Part shown: piece after piece, positions 5,316 to 5,834 of the stretch
How the letters are laid out: every line of letters begins with the position of its first letter
Numbering within the stretch: position 1 is the stretch's first letter
Assembly (NCBI GenBank): GCA_030600865.1
Contig: JAUVUS010000175.1
Coordinates: forward strand, 1 to 5,834
Direction: 5' to 3'
DNA: 5,834 bases
DNA from: Bacteroidales bacterium
GTDB taxonomy: Bacteria; Bacteroidota; Bacteroidia; Bacteroidales; UBA12077
Notes under the pieces: generated by a model
Database searches by the model: none
What the model was told of the DNA's origin: nothing
Seen by the model: the letters and a program-made list of their open reading frames with translations, nothing else
Translations under genes and position numbers: made by a program

Positions 5316-5762
5316 ATGGTAATAGATAAAATTAAAAATTCAGAACTATACGAAAGTTTGCATCCGAGATTTGCTAAAGCATTTGCATTCATAAGTAAAA
5401 CCGATTTTTCAAAATTAGACGATGGTAAATATGAAATTGAAAATGATGACATTTTCGCTATAGTTCAGGAATACAATACTAAAGATAAAAAGGAAGCTAA
5501 ACTTGAAGCTCATCGTAAATATATTGATATCCAATATATTCATTCCGGCGTTGAATTAATTGGAGTTGCAGCTTTAAATAATCAAATTCCTATTACTGAT
5601 GATACCGAAAAAGACCTTGCTTTTTACGAAGGTGATGCATCATTCATAAAACTTGAAGCAGGGATGTTTGCCATATTTTTCCCGGACGATCTTCATATGC
5701 CTGGAATAAAATTGACCCAATCAACTAAAGTAAAAAAAGTAGTAATAAAAGTAAGAGTGTAG
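5316..5762 (+). CDS. YhcH/YjgK/YiaL family protein (cupin-like, sugar-metabolism associated)
   Basis: A 148-residue protein matching the YhcH/YjgK/YiaL family (DUF386, TIGR00022 type) over its whole length, which is the normal family size. The diagnostic segments are EAHRKYIDIQYI at 64-75, containing the metal-ligand pair Glu64 and His66, YEGD at 104-107, and FFPDDLHMPG at 121-130, containing His127. The family has a jelly-roll fold with a metal site. Characterised members include YhcH (NanQ), linked to sialic acid anomer handling in E. coli, and TabA, linked to biofilm formation. No sugar-utilisation gene is adjacent, so the substrate cannot be assigned. It is cytosolic, with no signal peptide. 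The ATG at 5316 follows an A-rich leader (TTTAAAAAAATATT) typical of the phylum. It appears monocistronic behind the repeat block. Family confident; reaction not. Confidence 0.9.
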   Translation: MVIDKIKNSELYESLHPRFAKAFAFISKTDFSKLDDGKYEIENDDIFAIVQEYNTKDKKEAKLEAHRKYIDIQYIHSGVELIGVAALNNQIPITDDTEKDLAFYEGDASFIKLEAGMFAIFFPDDLHMPGIKLTQSTKVKKVVIKVRV

Positions 5763-5781
5763 TTTTTAAATTATGCTCCTT

Positions 5782-5807
5782 GCCCCCGCTAGTGCGGACA
5801 CAATGTC
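5782..5807 (+). repeat. Hairpin repeat, copy E
   Basis: Two adjacent small hairpins: CCGC-TAGT-GCGG (5786-5797) and GACA-CAA-TGTC (5797-5807). The segment 5788-5807 agrees with 4733-4752 of copy D at 16 of 20 positions, and both copies keep the same two-hairpin layout. It lies 19 nt after the yhcH-family stop. The last 27 bases of the window are AT-rich with nothing recognisable. Confidence 0.5.
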
Positions 5808-5834
5808 ATTAAGTTAGTATATAATAGTTTGAAA

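Overview
The window looks like chromosomal DNA of a Bacteroidota species. It is AT-rich, start codons are preceded by A-rich leaders rather than strong Shine-Dalgarno sequences, and two perfect TAnnTTTG -7 boxes (the Bacteroidota housekeeping promoter motif) are present. It also carries a GldH-like lipoprotein and a tiny Lys-rich 'MAKGQ' protein of a kind I associate with this phylum. Genus cannot be fixed from the sequence. All convincing genes lie on the + strand.

Layout. (1) 3-644 is the 3' part of a six-helix membrane protein of unknown function, cut by the window edge. (2) 845-3945 is a compact three-gene module: a small single-domain GIY-YIG nuclease-like protein, a very acidic 140-aa protein of unknown function, and, 5 nt later, a 761-aa membrane-anchored HerA/FtsK-type ATPase. 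A hairpin terminator follows it. (3) 4218-4685 is a GldH-like lipoprotein with its own -7 box and a terminator-like hairpin. (4) 4897-5004 is a 35-aa Lys-rich protein followed by a textbook intrinsic terminator. (5) 5005-5315 has no intact gene. It holds that terminator, a -7 box, a short broken reading frame and a dense block of GC-rich hairpin repeats. (6) 5316-5762 is a YhcH/YjgK/YiaL-family cupin-like protein.

The intergenic regions carry GC-rich, hairpin-forming repeats of one related family (core CCCAGCT / GGCGTAG / TTATAACGCGTGC), all in the same orientation. Two copies closely flank the three-gene module.

The most interesting element is the module at 845-3945. HerA ATPases usually work with a nuclease, classically NurA, or other effectors in defence systems. 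Here the obvious nuclease candidate is a GIY-YIG protein, the ATPase carries about six membrane helices, and its extreme C-terminus (NDDLPF after a charged linker) closely resembles the SSB C-terminal tip that recruits DNA-repair enzymes. A DNA-processing or anti-phage role is an inference; the sequence shows only domains and gene order.
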